From Yamagishiella unicocca (lineage: Eukaryota; Chlorophyta; Chlorophyceae; Chlamydomonadales; Volvocaceae), in assembly GCA_003116995.1 (NCBI GenBank), contig BDSL01000003.1:868001-932000 (forward strand): a stretch of DNA of 64,000 nt, read 5' to 3'. The translations under genes were made by a program, and so were the position numbers. Numbering within the stretch: position 1 is the first letter of the stretch; the number at the start of each line of letters is the position of its first letter. Shown one piece after another: positions 54,801 to 64,000 of this stretch. Under the pieces are notes generated by a model. That model had not been told where the DNA came from, did no database searches, and was given only the letters and a program-made list of their open reading frames with translations.

Positions 54801-55010
54801 TGACCCTCCTTGCTGACCCGCACGCAGGCTGGCCGGTCCGTCCCGGAGGCGGTGCGCACCGCGGTGATGGAGCTGTCCCCCGCCACCTGCTCGGCGCTGG
54901 TGGACTCGTTCGGCATCCCCGACCACCTGGTGTCGGCGCCCATCGCCGGCGACTGGGCCCGCTACAACCAAGTAGACAACAAGGGCGAGCTGTTCGGAGC
55001 GGATGTGTGA
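48895..55010 (+). CDS. ACX: Peroxisomal acyl-CoA oxidase (ACX2/ACX3-like)
   Basis: Fourteen exons: 48895-49070, 49514-49700, 50145-50256, 50664-50754, 50967-51074, 51349-51433, 51855-52057, 52261-52453, 52724-52845, 53080-53136, 53341-53476, 53788-53976, 54291-54488, 54828-55010. All phases match, giving about 679 aa; exon 9 could instead start at 52688, adding 12 aa in frame. The enzyme is an FAD enzyme of peroxisomal beta-oxidation that makes trans-2-enoyl-CoA and H2O2. Family marks: [10 protein letters not shown] (residues 150-159, FAD/substrate region), [58 protein letters not shown] and [11 protein letters not shown] with the presumed catalytic Glu near 414. The N-terminus has a PTS2 nonapeptide R7-L-R-V-V-S-G-H-F15. 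The C-terminus (LFGADV) is not a PTS1. The start was chosen at the ATG just ahead of the PTS2. Introns carry several repeat-module copies. Confidence 0.96.
48913..48939 (+). other. PTS2 peroxisomal targeting nonapeptide
   Basis: Residues 7-15 of the acyl-CoA oxidase (RLRVVSGHF) fit the PTS2 pattern (R/K)(L/V/I)x5(H/Q)(L/A/F). Position and composition are typical, and the protein lacks a C-terminal SKL-type signal. Confidence 0.85.
50030..50135 (+). repeat. CTTCACCTC intronic minisatellite
   Basis: About ten 9-bp CTTCACCTC units with a few CCACACCTC variants lie just upstream of the acceptor of exon 3 of the oxidase gene (CTCGCAG at 50144). They form a very long polypyrimidine tract. Confidence 0.9.
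52497..52585 (+). repeat. Repeat module B copy in ACX intron 8
   Basis: This is the reference copy: GGCATAAAGACCCGGTTACA, then CGACATGGG, CAGCTGGCGCATGGCCTTCG, and a tail GCGCATGCTGGCGCACTT. It lies in the intron that starts at 52454. Related copies occur in introns of at least four other genes. Confidence 0.85.
53148..53167 (+). repeat. Repeat module A copy near an ACX splice donor
   Basis: GGTTCGAGGAAGACCCGTGG begins 12 nt after the exon-10 donor (53137). Another sense copy is at 52066-52085, 9 nt after the exon-7 donor (52058). Confidence 0.85.
53761..53780 (-). repeat. Repeat module A copy at an ACX splice acceptor
   Basis: CCACGGGTCTTCCTCGAACC (reverse of module A) ends 7 nt before the CTTCCAG acceptor of exon 12, so the module's pyrimidine-rich strand serves as the polypyrimidine tract. 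Confidence 0.85.
54508..54598 (+). repeat. Repeat module B copy in ACX intron 13
   Basis: GGTGGCATAAAAACCATTAC, GCGACA, AGCTGGTGCATTGCCTTCGG and the tail GCGCATGCTGGAGCACTGG align along about 90 bp with the copy at 52497. It starts about 20 nt after the donor at 54489. Confidence 0.85.
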
Positions 55011-57051
55011 AGGGAGGGGACGCGCTGCGGAGGACGCAGCAGCAGCAGCCAGCAGCAGCAGCCGGCAGCAGCAGCAGCAGCCGGAGGTGATACCGCAGCG
55101 GAGGAGCGTCGGCGGCGATGGGTGTCAGGCAGAGAGGAGAGAGAGGGGGAGAAGGATGCGGCGGTGGAGAGGAGAAAGGTTGGTTCGGCAACTTGTCTGC
55201 TGATCGAGCTGGCAAACGTGGGGTCTCCGCCTTCCCCCACCGGTTGCGATCCTTTCACCACCACCGGAAGCTGTCGCTGTCAGCTCTCTGCGCGAGCTGC
55301 GGTACGCGGTCGATGCTGAACTGATTGGCGGCCGTTAATTGATGTGCCGCTTTGGCACTTATGTGCTTCGAAGTATGTAAGCTCTGCTATGGTGCCTGCG
55401 TTTGCAATTAATAAACTGTAGGGTATGAGAACAGCAGTAAAGGCCCGCATATAAATCCGTGTTGGGTGCTTCTCATCCAACACACAAATTACTTTGTTAG
55501 TTTTTTGGCTGGGGAGCTTCAAAGCCAGTTGGGCCTATTGCGGCGCCATGGTTACTTCTTTTGTGCCCATAGCGGCTAGAGACGTGTATGGCCACACCCA
55601 TTTTTTGGCCATAAACTCGCAATGCCCCTTCGGACACACCGTCCCCGTTTCATGCGTTATCGTGCTGCCCAGCCTGCACGGCAATCGACGATACAGCCGC
55701 ATTGCCTGCAGGGGCGGCAGGCGAGGAGGGGTAGGCGCTTAAGATGCGGGGGAGGGGCGGGTGAGGCACACCCGCCGCTTGCACGGATCGTGCATGTCTC
55801 GTCACCTCCATCCCTGGCTGGCGGAGAAAAATAAGGTACACATGGTAACGGATCTCGGCTGGTGCGGTGCTGCCTAAGAGGCTGTCCTGAGCTGTCAGAT
55901 CCTGAGCGCGTCCTTAGTGCATAGTCTGAGGTTGGTGCTTGTGGCTACGTCGGTTTGCTCCAACTCCGCCAAATGCAAAGTACAGTGGGGCGCTGTACGC
56001 GGGCGAGGACGAGCGTCGTACTTGTAAAGCCCCCTCCCGATGATTCCCGCACCTGCCCGCCCTTGCAAGTGTGCACTTCCGATTTGTCCGGTGCGGGAGG
56101 CGTACAAGCGGTGCGGATTGTAGCCGTCACCCTCCTGCAGTGTCGATCGTTACAGGCGGCAGGGGAGGTGAAGACTGCGCGGCCATCGAGATTCGTTGCC
56201 TACACCTCCTGCAGGCTCCAGCGGGGCACTGTCAAAAAGCCACGCAGCGTCTGCGCCATCCGCCCGCTTACAAGCCCTCAAGCCAGTGCAAGACACTATG
56301 CTTGCGCGTTTTTCTCTTCCATTATTTCCAGCTAGAAAAAGTATGGCCGTGTATACATTATTACGCCCATCGCTCCACAGCGCTTGATGCGACCCACGCC
56401 GCCGCCTCCCCAGCTGGGCGGCCCCCTGGCTGGCTGCAGCCCCTTGCCGGATAAACCCAAGCGCGCCTGGGGCTTGTAGATGGGCGACAACGGGAATGCG
56501 GCGGCTCCACCCAGAGACGCGTCCGCGTGGCAACCTCAGCAACAGATGTAGACACTGGTCACACAACAGCTGCCATGACCTGGCACCTGTCCGTACACCA
56601 CCATACCGCAATCCGCCTCCGTTCCAGAGTGCGTGGTGCGCGCTTCAGGGTTTTACCCTGAGGGGCACCGCCCCCCCGGTAGCCGCCTCCCCTGGGCAAC
56701 ACCCTGCAACAAAACACACGCCTCAGGCAGCAGTTGCCTCACCCTCACCCCTGCTTTACCCCCTCCCCCACCGCCCCTATTGTGGCCCCCCTCACCCCTA
56801 CCCTTGCTGTCCTAGCGTCGCTGCCAGCCCGTAAATGCACTCTCGCTCCGAACTTGAACCCCACCTGCATGTCGGTCCTAGCAGCGTGCCTCCCGTGCTG
56901 CTGCAAACACATCAACGCGCCCTGCCTCGCCTCCTGCCCTCCGCCCCCATCCTCTCGCTCTCCTGTGTTATGTCCGTGGGTTTCTTCGCTACGCGCCCAG
57001 TGCCTTCCCCTCCCCCCCCGCTCCCACGGGTCTTCCTCGAACCCCGCTCCC
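55011..57051. other. Convergent intergenic region ACX / Ca2+-ATPase
   Basis: Contains 3' flanks of both genes and no supportable gene. TGTAA at 55376-55380 (+) is 366 nt after the oxidase stop. On the - strand TGTAA occurs at 56268-56272 and 56150-56154, about 780-900 nt after the ATPase stop. A module A copy (57024-57043) lies just past the ATPase stop. Confidence 0.5.
55376..55380 (+). promoter_or_regulatory. TGTAA polyadenylation signal of the acyl-CoA oxidase gene
   Basis: The first TGTAA downstream of the stop codon (366 nt away), almost the same spacing as at the zinc-finger gene. Confidence 0.5.

Positions 57052-64000
<6,949 letters not shown>

Overview
The window looks like nuclear DNA of a chlamydomonad/volvocine green alga. 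It has very GC-rich exons (many GCC/GGC/GTG/CTG codons), many short introns with strong GT..CAG borders, TGTAA motifs downstream of stop codons (the usual algal polyadenylation signal), long Ala/Gln/Gly-rich proteins, and G-rich or pyrimidine-rich minisatellites inside introns. No bacterial, organellar or viral region was seen.

Layout. 0.9-10.5 kb (+): one very large gene with three GATA-like CxxC..CxxC zinc fingers; five long open stretches join cleanly at phase-0 introns. 13.3-14.2 kb (+): a small four-exon gene whose product is only a helical bundle resembling the MLKL/RPW8/HeLo-type N-terminal domain. 15.2-19.5 kb (-): a JmjC oxygenase of the JMJD5/KDM8 type. 19.96-22.66 kb (+): NDUFA12/B17.2, an accessory subunit of mitochondrial complex I. 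24.45-30.38 kb (-): RtcB RNA ligase, complete in 16 exons. 32.9-34.9 kb (+), 39.9-42.1 kb (-) and 46.3-47.5 kb (-): three large, nearly intronless, low-complexity genes that I do not recognise. 48.9-55.0 kb (+): a peroxisomal acyl-CoA oxidase with an N-terminal PTS2, complete in 14 exons. 57.05-64.0 kb (-): a SERCA/ECA-type P-type Ca2+-ATPase; its 5' half lies beyond the right edge. Stretches of roughly 2-5 kb between these genes are less GC-rich and hold no convincing gene.

The genes are housekeeping functions (respiration, RNA ligation, protein hydroxylation, fatty-acid beta-oxidation, Ca2+ pumping) and form no operon or pathway. The most unusual features are: (i) two short repeat modules that recur in introns of five genes, in both orientations and often directly beside splice sites, which suggests introner-like or MITE-like elements; (ii) the triple-zinc-finger giant protein; (iii) the stand-alone MLKL-like helical bundle gene; and (iv) telomere-like and G-rich arrays that start at splice junctions.

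All gene models were built by eye from reading-frame continuity, splice consensus, intron phase and family resemblance; no alignment or expression data were available.
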